A stretch of 64,000 nt of DNA from Foliamicus sp965115835 (lineage in GTDB: Bacteria; Pseudomonadota; Gammaproteobacteria; Steroidobacterales; Foliamicaceae): contig OZ220471.1 of assembly GCA_965115835.1 (NCBI GenBank), positions 1,984,001 through 2,048,000 of the forward strand, given 5' to 3'. A program made the position numbers and the translations under genes. The notes under the pieces are model-generated. The model did no database searches, was not told the DNA's origin, and saw only the letters and a program-made list of their open reading frames with translations. Each line of letters opens with the position of its first letter. Position 1 is the first letter of the stretch. This document shows, piece by piece, positions 55,012 through 64,000 of the stretch.

Positions 55012-56801
55012 ACGAAGGTCTCCGGCGCATGCCGGGAGGTGATCATCTCGTCGGACGGTTTCCCGGCCGGAACCATGGGGAACACCATTTCCTCCTTCAC
55101 CACCCGGAACTCCATCACTGCCGGGCGGTCGTCGACCGCCCAGGCCCTGGCGATCACGTCCTCGACCTGATCCGGACGCTCCGCCCGGAAGGCCGCGCAA
55201 CGGCTGGCGCGCGCAAGCTGCACAAAGTCCGGATTGGTGTCGGTGAGGTCGGTATGGCTGAAGCGGTTCTCATGGAACAACTCCTGCCACTGGCGCACCA
55301 TTCCCAGGAAGTTGTTGTTCATGATCACGATTTTCAGAGGGACTCGGTGCGCGGCGGCCACCGCCAGTTCCTGTGCATTCATCATGAAGCCCCCGTCACC
55401 GTTGATGGAGATCACCGGCTTGTCGACGCCATAAGCGCGCAATCCCAGCCCCGCGCCCAGCGCGGCCGGCAGCGAGAAACCCATGGTGCCCAGGCCGCCG
55501 GAGGTGATGTGCGAGCGTGGCTGGATATATTTCAGGTACTGCGCCGCCCACATCTGGTTCTGGCCCACATCCGTCACCACCACCGCATTGCCGCCGGTTC
55601 TGGCCCTCAGCCGCTGAAGCACGAACTGCGGGCGCAACTCCCCGTCGTCGGCATAGGTGAGCGGGCACTCGTCGCGCCAGCCCTGGATCCTGTTCAACCA
55701 GCGCTTGCCCTTCCGGGGGCGCACCAGCGGGCGCAGCCTCTCCAGCACGGCCTTCGCATCGGCGTTGAAGGCGAGATCGGCATAGATGTTCTTGGAGATG
55801 CAGGACTTGTCGATCTCGACGTGGATGATCGCCGCGTGTGGCGCCCAGCGGTCCACCATCCCGGTGACGCGGTCGTCGAAACGCGCGCCCACGGCGATGA
55901 TCAGATCGGCGTGCTGCACCGCCTGATTGGCCCACCACGTGCCGTGCATGCCCAGCATGCCCAGCGACAGGCGATCGTCTTCCGGAAAGGCGCCCAGGCC
56001 ATGCAGGCTGGTAGTGACCGGAATGTCGAGATAGCGGGCGAATTCCGCCAGCACTTCGCAGGCGTTGGAGTTGATGGCGCCGCCGCCCACGTACAGCAAC
56101 GGCCTCCGCGCCGATTCGATCATCCGCACCGCCCGGCGCAAACGCACCTCGTCGCATTCGTCGGGAACCGAGTAGCCGCGCATGCGGATCGCTTCGTCGA
56201 ACTGGAAAACCCCCCTGGCCATGAGCACGTCCTTGGGCAGATCCACCACCACCGGACCGGGCCTGCCGGTGCGGGCCAGGTGATAGGCCTCATGCACGAT
56301 GCGGGGAATGTCGTCCGGCGAGCGCGCCAGATAGTTGTGCTTGGTAATGCTGCGGGTCACGCCCAGCGTATCGGTTTCCTGAAAGGCGTCGTTGCCGATC
56401 AGCGGCAACGGGACCTGACCGGTAAACACCACGATGGGCACCGAATCCATGAAGGCGTCGGCGATGCCCGTGACGGTATTGGTGGCGCCCGGGCCGCTGG
56501 TCACCAGAACCGTGCCCACCTCGCCGGTAGCCTTGGCATACCCCTCCGCGGCATGGGCGCCGCCTTGCTCGTGGCGCACCAGCACATGCTTGAACTTCGG
56601 CTGGACCCGCGCCATCTCGTCGTATACGTGAATGACCGCGCCTCCGGGATGCCCGAAGACCACCCGCGCATCCTCCGCCTCCAGCGCGTGGAGCAAAATC
56701 TCCGCGCCCGACATCTTCTTGCCGATGTACTGCTGCACGGCGGCCCTGCCGCGCGGCCGCTGCGGCATTTCCGCCACCGCTGCGGTGCTGGCGCTAGGCA
56801 T
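55008..56801 (-). CDS. ilvB: Acetolactate synthase large (catalytic) subunit
   Basis: A 597-residue thiamine diphosphate enzyme. The catalytic glutamate lies in VRHEQGGAHAAEGYA, SGPGATN and FTGQVP follow, and the ThDP/Mg motif is GDGGFMMNAQELA...NNNFLGM. It condenses pyruvate to acetolactate. Its first 8 bp overlap the end of ilvD, and its end overlaps ilvN, so the whole set is one operon. Confidence 0.95.
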   Translation of the reverse strand: MPSASTAAVAEMPQRPRGRAAVQQYIGKKMSGAEILLHALEAEDARVVFGHPGGAVIHVYDEMARVQPKFKHVLVRHEQGGAHAAEGYAKATGEVGTVLVTSGPGATNTVTGIADAFMDSVPIVVFTGQVPLPLIGNDAFQETDTLGVTRSITKHNYLARSPDDIPRIVHEAYHLARTGRPGPVVVDLPKDVLMARGVFQFDEAIRMRGYSVPDECDEVRLRRAVRMIESARRPLLYVGGGAINSNACEVLAEFARYLDIPVTTSLHGLGAFPEDDRLSLGMLGMHGTWWANQAVQHADLIIAVGARFDDRVTGMVDRWAPHAAIIHVEIDKSCISKNIYADLAFNADAKAVLERLRPLVRPRKGKRWLNRIQGWRDECPLTYADDGELRPQFVLQRLRARTGGNAVVVTDVGQNQMWAAQYLKYIQPRSHITSGGLGTMGFSLPAALGAGLGLRAYGVDKPVISINGDGGFMMNAQELAVAAAHRVPLKIVIMNNNFLGMVRQWQELFHENRFSHTDLTDTNPDFVQLARASRCAAFRAERPDQVEDVIARAWAVDDRPAVMEFRVVKEEMVFPMVPAGKPSDEMITSRHAPETFV

Positions 56802-58530
56802 GAGTCAGTTCCTCTTGTGGCTTGTTGGCGAACCGGCCTGCCTGATTCTCTCCGGGACCGGGCACGCGCAGTATGGCGCCGGTGGAAGCGCTGGTCACGA
56901 AATGCGTGTAGCGCTCCAGCCAGCCGCCCTTGATCCTGGGGCGAAACGGCTTCAAACGCTGGCGGCGCCGTTCGAGTTCTTTCGGGTCCACCTCCATGTC
57001 CACGCGCCGCGCCTTGAGGTCGATCACGATGCGGTCGCCCGGCTCAAGCAGGGCGATCGGCCCTCCGGCCGCCGCTTCGGGCGAAACGTGGCCGATCGAC
57101 AGCCCGCGCGTGGCGCCCGAGAAACGCCCGTCGGTGAGCAGGGCCGCGGACGTATCCAGGCCCATTCCGGCGATCGCCGAGGTGGGCTGAAGCATTTCGG
57201 GCATGCCGGGTCCGCCACGCGGACCCTCGTGGCGGATCACCACCACATCGCCCTCGCGCACCTCGCCGGCGAGGATTCCGGCAACCGCCTCATCCTGCGA
57301 CTCGTAGATGCGCGCGCGGCCCGCGAAGCGCTGCAATTCCGGCGGCAGCGCGCCCACCTTGATGATCGCGCCTTCCGGCGCCAGACTGCCGAACAACACG
57401 CTCAGGCCGCCGGTGCTGCGAAAGGCCGTGCCACAGTCGCGGATCACCGCCCGGTTGCGCACCTCGGCGCCCTCGAGCTGTTCGCGCAGGGTCCCCGCCA
57501 CCGTGGGGCGATCCACATTCAGCACGCCCGCCGTGTGCAGCTCCTTGAGAATGGCCTGCACCCCGCCGGCCTGTTCCACGTCTTCCATGTGGACATCCGG
57601 CGTGGCTGGCGACACCTTGCAGATATACGGCACGCGGTCGGACATCCTGTTGATCCTGTCCAGGTCGTACGGAACATCGGCCTCGTGGGTGGCGGCCAGC
57701 AGATGCAACACCGTGTTGGTGGAGCCGCCCATGGCCATGTCCAGCGCGAATCCGTCATCGAAGGCATCCACGGTCACGATGTCGCGGGGCTTCAAGCCTT
57801 CTTCGACCAGCTCGACAATGCGCTTGCCGGCGCTCTTCACCAGTTGCTCGCGCCGCGGGTCGACCGCCAGGATAGAGCCGTTGCCGGGCAGCGCCAGCCC
57901 CAGCGCCTCCACCAGACAGTTCATGGAGTTGGCGGTGAACATGCCGGAGCAGGATCCGCAGGTGGGGCAGCTCAGCTGCTCGAGCTGCGCCAGTTCGTCA
58001 TCGCTCATTTCGCCCGTCTGGTGACGCCCCACAGCCTCGAACACGCTCGCCAGATCCACCTTGTCGCCACCCGGAAGCTTGCCGGCCTTCATCGGACCGC
58101 CGGATACGAACACTGTGGGAATGTTGATTCTCAGCGCGCCCATCAGCATTCCGGGCACGATCTTGTCGCAGTTGGACAGGCACACCAGACCGTCCAGCCA
58201 GTGCGCCTGCGCCATGGTCTCGACCGCATCCGCGATCAGTTCGCGCGACGGCAGCGAATAGCGCATGCCGATGTGGCCCATGGCAATGCCATCGTCCACG
58301 CCGATGGTGTTGAACTCGAAGGGTAGTCCTCCCGCCTCGCGCACCGCCTCGCGCGCAATCGCGCCCAGCTTCTGCAGGTGTACATGCCCGGGAATCAGTT
58401 CCACGAAGGAGTTGCAGATGCCGATGAAGGGGCGCTCGAAGTCCCCGTCGGAGCGCACCACGCCAGTGGCGCGCAACAAGGATCGGTGAGGCGCCCGTTC
58501 GACGCCACGCTTGACGGTGTCGCTTCTCAT
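56794..58530 (-). CDS. ilvD: Dihydroxy-acid dehydratase
   Basis: A 578-residue IlvD. The iron-sulfur ligand cysteines are visible in LSNCDKIVPGM and CPTCGSCSGMFTANSMNC, with conserved GLDTSAALLTDGRFSGATRG near the C-terminus. It makes the 2-keto acids of valine and isoleucine. ATG 58530 gives the family N-terminus. It is the first gene of the operon; the 120-bp region before it is the likely promoter. Confidence 0.95.
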   Translation of the reverse strand: MRSDTVKRGVERAPHRSLLRATGVVRSDGDFERPFIGICNSFVELIPGHVHLQKLGAIAREAVREAGGLPFEFNTIGVDDGIAMGHIGMRYSLPSRELIADAVETMAQAHWLDGLVCLSNCDKIVPGMLMGALRINIPTVFVSGGPMKAGKLPGGDKVDLASVFEAVGRHQTGEMSDDELAQLEQLSCPTCGSCSGMFTANSMNCLVEALGLALPGNGSILAVDPRREQLVKSAGKRIVELVEEGLKPRDIVTVDAFDDGFALDMAMGGSTNTVLHLLAATHEADVPYDLDRINRMSDRVPYICKVSPATPDVHMEDVEQAGGVQAILKELHTAGVLNVDRPTVAGTLREQLEGAEVRNRAVIRDCGTAFRSTGGLSVLFGSLAPEGAIIKVGALPPELQRFAGRARIYESQDEAVAGILAGEVREGDVVVIRHEGPRGGPGMPEMLQPTSAIAGMGLDTSAALLTDGRFSGATRGLSIGHVSPEAAAGGPIALLEPGDRIVIDLKARRVDMEVDPKELERRRQRLKPFRPRIKGGWLERYTHFVTSASTGAILRVPGPGENQAGRFANKPQEELTHA

Positions 58531-58653
58531 GGTTCCAGGCCCGGATTTACCTGCGCCGACGCAAGCGCCAGCCGAGGATGGCATCTTACATCAGATACGG
58601 TTTCGGCCTGATGGCGGCTGACGACTTCGCGGCAGCCGGCGCGGGGTGATGGG

Positions 58654-60615
58654 CTATTGGGCCGCCAGCGCTGCGACCGGATCCATGCGGGCGGCCCTCC
58701 GGGCAGGCGCAAAGCCGAAGACCAATCCCGTCAAGGTGGCGCAGGACAGTCCGATCAACAGGATCCAGGGCGTGAACACCACGATCGAGGAGCCAACCTC
58801 CGTGGCCGCCAGACTGTTCGCCAAGGCGCCCAGGCCCAGGACGCCGATCAGTCCCACGGCGCCGCCCAGGCCCGCTACTATCACTGCCTCGCAGATGAAC
58901 TGCAGCAGGATGTCGCGCTGGCGAGCGCCGGTGGCCATGCGCAGACCGACCTCGCGGGTGCGCTCGGCCACCGAGGCCAGCATGATGTTCATCACGCCAA
59001 CGCCGGCCACCACCAGCGCAATGCCGCCGATGGCGCCGAACAGCAACGTCAGGATGCGTCCCGCGGTTTCCTGCGCCTCCATCATCTCCGCCTGATTCAC
59101 GATCCGGAACGGGGCTCCGCCATGCCGCTGTCTCAGCAGCGCCTCAATGGCTTTCTGGGCCGTCTCGACCTGTTGCATGTCTGCGGTGACCACCTGAATC
59201 GAGTCCAGGTTGTCCCGCCCGAACAATCGCTTCGCACCCGTCAGCAGCGGCACGTAGGCGGACTGCGCCTGCGGATCGAATGCCGCCAGTCGGCCCTCGC
59301 TTCGCTTGAGCACGCCCGTAATCTGGTAAGGCGCGCCTTTCAGCAGGACATACTCGCCCACCGCGTCGGCCTGCTCGCCAAAAAGGTTGGCTGCCAGAAC
59401 TCCGCCCAGAATCAACACCGGGGCATAGGTATCGCTGTGCGCATCGTCGAAGAACGCCCCTTGAGCCAGGGTCATCTTGCGTTCCTGCATCGCCTGCCCG
59501 GTAGTGGCCAGAATCCTTGCGTAGGCGTTTTTTCCCCCCGCAAGCAGCGGCGCGGCGCCCTGCATTTCAGGCGCCACCGAAAGCAGGTTGGGAACCTGCG
59601 CGCGGATCGCGTCCGCGTCGCCCAGGGTGAGAGATTCCGAATTTTCCCCGAACCCGGACTCGATGGAGATGCTGGCCCCGCCCAGTTGCCGAAAGGTGTC
59701 CATGATTCCGCTTCGCACGGCCTCGGCCACGCCCAGCATGGCGGTAACCGAAAACACTCCGATGACGATGCCCAGCAGCGTCAGCGCGGTGCGCGACTTG
59801 TTCCCGCGCAAGGCGCGCAGCGCCGTTCGGGCGCTCTCCGCCAGCGAGGTCACCGGCGCCTGTATGCGCCGCGAGCGGATGCGGCCTGCGCCAGCGCCGG
59901 CGGAAACGTCCCACTGCCCGGCGGCGCCCGTGTCGCTCACCATGCGCCCGTCCAGCAACTCGATACGCCGGTGCGCATAGTCCGCCACGGCAGGGTCGTG
60001 GGTAATGAGGATCACGGTACGCCCCTGTTCGGACAGGGCGGTCAACTGCGCCATGATCTCCTTGCCGTTGCGCGAATCCACCGAGCCGGTGGGCTCGTCC
60101 GCCAGCACGGCTTCCGCGCCGTTCATCAACGCCCGCGCAATCGCCACCCGCTGCTGCTCGCCGCCGGACATTTCCCCCGGATGATGGCCGGTGCGGTGCG
60201 ACAGGCCAAGCGCCGCCAGCAGTTCCGCAGACCGGTCCCAGCGAACGCGCTTGCGTATTCCAGCGTAGATGGCCGGCATCTCGACGTTTTCCTGGGCCGT
60301 GGCCATGCCCAACAGGTTGTAGTTCTGGAACACGAACCCGAACGCTTCGCGCCGCAGGCGGGCCCGTTCGTCGGCGCCGGCTGCGTGAACCGCATGGCCC
60401 TTGTAGAAGTACTCGCCGCCGCTCGGCCGGTCGAGGCAACCTATAAGGTTCATCAGCGTGGTCTTGCCGGAGCCGGACGGCCCCATCACCGCCACGAACT
60501 CGCCGGCGCGGATGTCCAGCGTCACGCCTTCGAGCGCGACCACTTCCGCGCCGCTGGCGCGATACCGCCGGCTGGCGTTCCTGAGCGCAATCAGCGGCGG
60601 GCCAGCGTGCTCCAT
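58654..60615 (-). CDS. macB: MacB-type ABC transporter (ATPase fused to FtsX-like permease)
   Basis: A 653-residue protein. The ATPase has GPSGSGKTT, QNYNLL, MSGGEQQRVAIARA and VLADEPTGSVD; the second half is an FtsX/MacB permease with a large periplasmic domain between helices 1 and 2. It works with the MacA-like protein to move lipids, siderophores, peptides or antibiotics outward. Its ATG overlaps the macA stop (TGATG). No outer-membrane TolC gene is nearby. Confidence 0.9.
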   Translation of the reverse strand: MEHAGPPLIALRNASRRYRASGAEVVALEGVTLDIRAGEFVAVMGPSGSGKTTLMNLIGCLDRPSGGEYFYKGHAVHAAGADERARLRREAFGFVFQNYNLLGMATAQENVEMPAIYAGIRKRVRWDRSAELLAALGLSHRTGHHPGEMSGGEQQRVAIARALMNGAEAVLADEPTGSVDSRNGKEIMAQLTALSEQGRTVILITHDPAVADYAHRRIELLDGRMVSDTGAAGQWDVSAGAGAGRIRSRRIQAPVTSLAESARTALRALRGNKSRTALTLLGIVIGVFSVTAMLGVAEAVRSGIMDTFRQLGGASISIESGFGENSESLTLGDADAIRAQVPNLLSVAPEMQGAAPLLAGGKNAYARILATTGQAMQERKMTLAQGAFFDDAHSDTYAPVLILGGVLAANLFGEQADAVGEYVLLKGAPYQITGVLKRSEGRLAAFDPQAQSAYVPLLTGAKRLFGRDNLDSIQVVTADMQQVETAQKAIEALLRQRHGGAPFRIVNQAEMMEAQETAGRILTLLFGAIGGIALVVAGVGVMNIMLASVAERTREVGLRMATGARQRDILLQFICEAVIVAGLGGAVGLIGVLGLGALANSLAATEVGSSIVVFTPWILLIGLSCATLTGLVFGFAPARRAARMDPVAALAAQ

Positions 60616-62015
60616 CAGAAGCCGGGGCCGCCGAAGGGCGGCATGGCGGGCATCGGCGGTTGCGACACTCCGACCACAACCTGCTCGCCTCCCGACAGGC
60701 CCGACAGCACCTCTACCTCCACATCGCTGGCGGCGCCCACGCGCACGGTTCGCAATTGCCGTTCTCCCCCGGGACCCATGACCTGAACTGTGGCGGGCCG
60801 CCCAGGCGCCCGCAGCGGGGGGCCGCTCCCTGGCGCATCGTTCGTCGCTCCCCCCGGAGGCTGGACCGGCCTTGCGGGGGCATCCGCAGCGCGGCCCGGG
60901 CTCGCGGTGATTTCCAGGATCTGCTGGGCATACTGACCGGCGGCGCTCATCGGTCCGCCGGAAAACGTGACCGCGCCTCGCGGAACCTTGAGCACGTCAC
61001 GCGCCGCATCGACCACGAAGAACACCTTGGCGGTCATTCCCGGAAGCAGCGCACCGTCGGGATTTTCCACTTCCACGATCGCATCGAACAACGCCAGCCC
61101 GCCCGCTCCGCCCGGTCCCCGGGGGATGGGCGAGATCTCCTTCAGTTGTCCCCGCCAGCGCCGCTCGCCGTCGGCAGGCGTAGTGAAGTAGGCCTCCATG
61201 CCCGCCTTCAGGAGCCGCACATCCGCCTCCGACACGCTGGCGCTGACCGTGACGGTGCGCAGGTCCCCGATCCGCAGGATGACTGGCGCTTGTTGAGCCG
61301 CGTTGAGCGTTTGCCCTTCCTGCGCGAAGATGTTCACGACCGTGCCGTCGGAAGGCGCCGTGATGCGGGTGTAGTCCAGCATTGCCCTGGCTTCCTCCAC
61401 GCTGGCCTTCGCCTGTTCGATTTGCAGCCGGTGGCGCGTCAGGTTGGCTTCCGCCTGTGTCAGGTTCACCGCCGCACGGTCATACTCCACCTCGGTGGTG
61501 GCCTGCGCCTTCATCAGGCGTTCCTGGCGCTTGAGGTCTCCGTGCGCCAGCGACAGGCTGGCCTCCTGCGAGGACGAAGACGCCTGCAGACTCTCGAGGT
61601 TGGCCTGCGCGGAAGTCACCCGGCTTTGCTGGATGAAATCGTCGATCTCCGCCAGCATGTCGCCTTCCGACACCAGGTCTCCAAGGCGTACATGCAGCTT
61701 CTCGAGCTGCCCCGAAACCTGCGCGCCCACATCCACCACCTTGCCCGCCGCCAGCGTTCCGGCGGCGGCGACAAGCTGTTCGATATCGCCGCGCACCACC
61801 GGCGCGGTAACCGGAGGAGGCGGGGGCTCCGCGCCCTCGGGCCACAAGAACCAGGCAACCACGACCGCGACCACGATCAGCGCGACCGCCTTGGCGCGAT
61901 TGCGCCGCAGCCACCCCGCAGTTCTCCCGGCGCCGCGTGTCACGCCAAAAGCGGCCTCGCCCGCCGGGGCCAACCGCGCAACCGCGCGGCTCCGAACGGA
62001 TTCGTCAGGCCCCAT
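60615..62015 (-). CDS. macA: MacA-like periplasmic adaptor (HlyD family)
   Basis: A 466-residue membrane fusion protein. One N-terminal helix (AVALIVVAVVVAWFLWP) anchors it; a lipoyl domain (VVDVGAQVSGQLEKLHVRLGD), a coiled-coil hairpin (residues about 150-240) and beta-barrel domains follow. The last 60 residues are proline/glycine-rich. ATG 62015 has AGGA before it. It forms an operon with macB. Confidence 0.87.
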   Translation of the reverse strand: MGPDESVRSRAVARLAPAGEAAFGVTRGAGRTAGWLRRNRAKAVALIVVAVVVAWFLWPEGAEPPPPPVTAPVVRGDIEQLVAAAGTLAAGKVVDVGAQVSGQLEKLHVRLGDLVSEGDMLAEIDDFIQQSRVTSAQANLESLQASSSSQEASLSLAHGDLKRQERLMKAQATTEVEYDRAAVNLTQAEANLTRHRLQIEQAKASVEEARAMLDYTRITAPSDGTVVNIFAQEGQTLNAAQQAPVILRIGDLRTVTVSASVSEADVRLLKAGMEAYFTTPADGERRWRGQLKEISPIPRGPGGAGGLALFDAIVEVENPDGALLPGMTAKVFFVVDAARDVLKVPRGAVTFSGGPMSAAGQYAQQILEITASPGRAADAPARPVQPPGGATNDAPGSGPPLRAPGRPATVQVMGPGGERQLRTVRVGAASDVEVEVLSGLSGGEQVVVGVSQPPMPAMPPFGGPGF

Positions 62016-62185
62016 GTCATCCTGCACCACAGACCCTCCCGGTGTTTCGATTCTGCCTCCATTCCTCCTAATCTTACCGGAGGGAAAAGTGCCTGATGAT
62101 CTTCCCACATAAAACGGGTTCGCCTTCAGGTTATGGAAAAAGAGGAGGATCGCTACGGCCTTGCCCGGCCCAAGGTTTGCGTATC

Positions 62186-63538
62186 TCAAGACGCGGGAGA
62201 AGGCAGGCCTCCCGTTCCGGGAGCTGCGCCTCGATCCGGTGCGGGATACCGTTCCATCAGGAAATCGCGAAACGAAGGGATGGGAATGCTCAGATACCCG
62301 TCTCCGTCTTCGTGCAGGATTCCTGACCTGATCATCCCATGCACATAGCCGGCAGGGGTCATTCCTTCGGGGAGCGCAAAATCGTCATACGCTCCGGCGC
62401 CGCCCGCCCTGTCGGAAACTTCCCGGATCGCTCCGGCCATGGTTGCGCGGGTCACGCGATCTTCCCCGGAACGCAGGCAGGACACGGCAACGGACGAAAG
62501 ATGACGATTGCCTTTCAGGTTGTGACTGTCGAGACGATCCTGATAGTAGGCAATGCGTCTTGAAGCTCCGCCTTCGAGCGCCGCTTTTTCGTCCATTGTT
62601 TCCAGGTCTCCTTTCGACCGGACCAGCGCTTCCGCCAACCCCTGGAGGCCAACATGAAGATGTTGCGGCCAACCCATGCATTCGCGGGCCACAAGCCGCT
62701 CCCATTTCTCCTCCGCACCGGAAACGCCGGCGACCCGGTATTTGTCCAGAAACGCCCGCACCGCTTCCCGGCACTCGCTGTCCGACAGCGCCTCCAGGGT
62801 GTGAACGCGGTTGAGGGACAGCCGGGATACGCCCAGCTCTCCAAAGCGCTTTTTGGTCCACGCCAGTCCTCCGAACACCGGAACGATGGGCAGTCCGTGT
62901 GCGCCCTTGTGCAGCCATCTCAATTGGGGGGCCGCTTCGGCTCCCAGCGCCTGCGCCTCGTCCAGCATCAGCAGCAACGGCGGGTGCAGGGCGGGCTCCC
63001 CCTGCACTTCTCTTGCCACCTCCTCCCAGATCCGCAGCGGTTGATCCGTGCTCCTGTGCGCCTGCGCTCCCGCCCTTGCCACCTTGAGGTCGATTCCTGC
63101 TTCGCCGCTTTCTCCGACAGACTCCCTTCCCTCCATTTCCCGGGCGGCGCCGGGGACAAAAGCCTCGGCAATCTTCTTTTCGAGCCTTGTCGGGTTGTGA
63201 AAGACGGCCTCTTCGTCAATCAGGCAGACATTCAAGCCCACCGGTTCTCCGTTGCCGTTATCGCCGTCCCCGGTTGGCTGTATTGTCAGACTTCCCAAAC
63301 GTGACAACAAGGCGGTCTTGCCGGCCCCCGGCGCCCCCTGGAACAGCCAAGTCGCTCCCGCCCAGGCATCGGGGTCGTGATTCCCCCAAGCGGCGATTCT
63401 CTCCTTGAGATCCTCGGCCATCCTCTCCATCAAGTCCTTGCGTCCCACGAAAGTGGGAGGGTCCTGACGGTCCGACTTCTGCGCAAACCGGCGCAATCCC
63501 TCAATGTCGGGAGCAGAGATGTGTTTCATGCGCTTCAT
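62186..63538 (-). CDS. AAA/STAND-like ATPase of unknown function
   Basis: A P-loop ATPase of about 450 residues. Walker A is FQGAPGAGKTALL, Walker B is LLMLDEAQAL, and FVGRKDLMERM at the N-terminus is the family opening. The arginine-rich middle (LVARECMGWPQHL) and a winged-helix-like C-terminal part (GYVHGMIRSGILHEDGDGYLSIPIPSFRDFL) resemble AAA_16 signalling ATPases. Several starts are possible (GTG 63562, ATG 63538 or ATG 63529); 63538 is used. Function is not recognised. No nuclease, toxin or phage gene is visible beside it. Confidence 0.65.
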   Translation of the reverse strand: MKRMKHISAPDIEGLRRFAQKSDRQDPPTFVGRKDLMERMAEDLKERIAAWGNHDPDAWAGATWLFQGAPGAGKTALLSRLGSLTIQPTGDGDNGNGEPVGLNVCLIDEEAVFHNPTRLEKKIAEAFVPGAAREMEGRESVGESGEAGIDLKVARAGAQAHRSTDQPLRIWEEVAREVQGEPALHPPLLLMLDEAQALGAEAAPQLRWLHKGAHGLPIVPVFGGLAWTKKRFGELGVSRLSLNRVHTLEALSDSECREAVRAFLDKYRVAGVSGAEEKWERLVARECMGWPQHLHVGLQGLAEALVRSKGDLETMDEKAALEGGASRRIAYYQDRLDSHNLKGNRHLSSVAVSCLRSGEDRVTRATMAGAIREVSDRAGGAGAYDDFALPEGMTPAGYVHGMIRSGILHEDGDGYLSIPIPSFRDFLMERYPAPDRGAAPGTGGLPSPAS

Positions 63539-63684
63539 TGCCGGCAAGGTGGAGGTTTTCACATGGTTGTCATGTTACCGCGCTTCATGACGCCACCGCC
63601 CGGGCCTGCATCGCCCAAGCCTCTTGCACTCCTTGCAAACTCGCCGTTTCCTGCGCCGGCTTCCCGCTCGGCGCAATTCAATCT

Positions 63685-63807
63685 CTATCCGGCTTTCTTG
63701 TAACCCTTGAGCATTTCCTCGCGGAGCCTGAGTGCTTTTGCAACCTCCTTATCAGCGTGACCTGCCCCCCCCCGTGAGAGGGAAGGGGGTTCGGTGATCT
63801 TCTGTCG
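63685..63807 (-). pseudogene. Gene-end remnant related to the partial gene at the right edge
   Basis: A 40-codon frame with no start ends with DKEVAKALRLREEMLKGYKKAG. It aligns with the tail of the neighbouring partial gene (DNAVAAEIKRREEEGLLKTGK). A C9 run on the plus strand at 63765-63773 lies inside it. It looks like the 3' end of a duplicated small gene. Confidence 0.35.
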
Positions 63808-63832
63808 TCAGCCCCGCCCAGCGGATTGGAGC

Positions 63833-64000
63833 TTACTCGGCTGTTGCTTCTTCGGCTTCCTTGCCAGTTTTTAGCAGCCCTTCTTCTTCGCGCCGCTTGA
63901 TTTCTGCGGCAACTGCGTTGTCAAAGATTCCGTCTTTGATCATTTTCGATTTGGCGAATGAGTATCCGCCCTGGAAGCCAAGTATGACTCCTATGGTTGC
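63833..64000 (-). CDS. Hypothetical small protein (5' end beyond window)
   Basis: The last 55 codons of a minus-strand gene: a short hydrophobic stretch (ATIGVILGFQGGY) followed by a charged helical tail (IKRREEEGLLKTGKEAEEATAE). More AT-rich than its neighbours. I do not recognise it. The start lies beyond the right edge. Confidence 0.55.
   Translation of the reverse strand, partial: ATIGVILGFQGGYSFAKSKMIKDGIFDNAVAAEIKRREEEGLLKTGKEAEEATAE

Overview
The window is GC-rich, densely coded DNA from an aerobic heterotrophic bacterium, most likely a gammaproteobacterium. The support is an outer-membrane LolB, a TonB-dependent receptor, a PrlF-YhaV toxin-antitoxin pair close to the E. coli type, an HtpX protease, heme A biosynthesis for an aa3-type oxidase, and TRAP and Aap-type uptake systems. 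No rRNA, tRNA or CRISPR array is visible. Genes at both edges are cut (pntA at the left, an unknown small gene at the right).

Layout. 1-12.4 kb: pntA (partial), an HNH nuclease, acetyl-CoA synthetase, then a minus-strand block with a TRAP transporter (dctMQP), a MATE exporter, a PIF1 helicase carrying a WYL domain, lolB and a TPR lipoprotein. 12.4-22.6 kb: prfA followed by an accessory region. prmC, the usual neighbour, is missing. Downstream of the intact prfA lie a PrlF-YhaV module with its own promoter/operator palindrome, a degenerate prfA 3' tail, an AT-richer membrane protein whose C-terminus reads into a second prfA fragment, an IS transposase, a 5'-truncated CsgG-like gene, a third short prfA fragment, and then a two-gene SNF2 helicase plus Hsp70/actin-like ATPase module that looks like anti-phage defence. 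22.9-31.3 kb: two DUF1838 genes (one short), a GPH sugar symporter, a hydratase/aldolase pair (HpcG-like, HpaI-like), a small hydrolase overlapping PPK2, a beta-carbonic anhydrase, a YeiH-type membrane protein and a DUF465 protein. 31.4-41.4 kb: an aapJQM amino-acid ABC transporter whose ATPase aapP lies inverted behind ctaA-cyoE-SDR, a TonB receptor and a DUF4396 protein. 41.6-50.5 kb: a leucine/acyl-CoA catabolism group (isovaleryl-CoA dehydrogenase, carboxyltransferase, MaoC), an RTX remnant, a frameshifted htpX, an FAD oxidoreductase, a nitrilase with a long C-terminal extension and a KdgK-like kinase. 50.6-64 kb: mannonate dehydratase plus aldehyde dehydrogenase, the branched-chain amino-acid operon ilvD-B-N-C, a MacAB-type exporter, an AAA ATPase and two related small gene ends.

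The core genes describe a scavenger of organic acids, amino acids and sugar acids that makes its own branched-chain amino acids. The most unusual part is the prfA 3'-end region. Fragments of prfA lie in the order distal, middle, proximal going away from the intact gene and appear to grow more diverged. That pattern fits repeated insertion of cassettes into the end of prfA, with the SNF2/Hsp70-like pair at the outer end. The order and divergence were read by eye; a nucleotide dot plot and comparison with related genomes would settle it.
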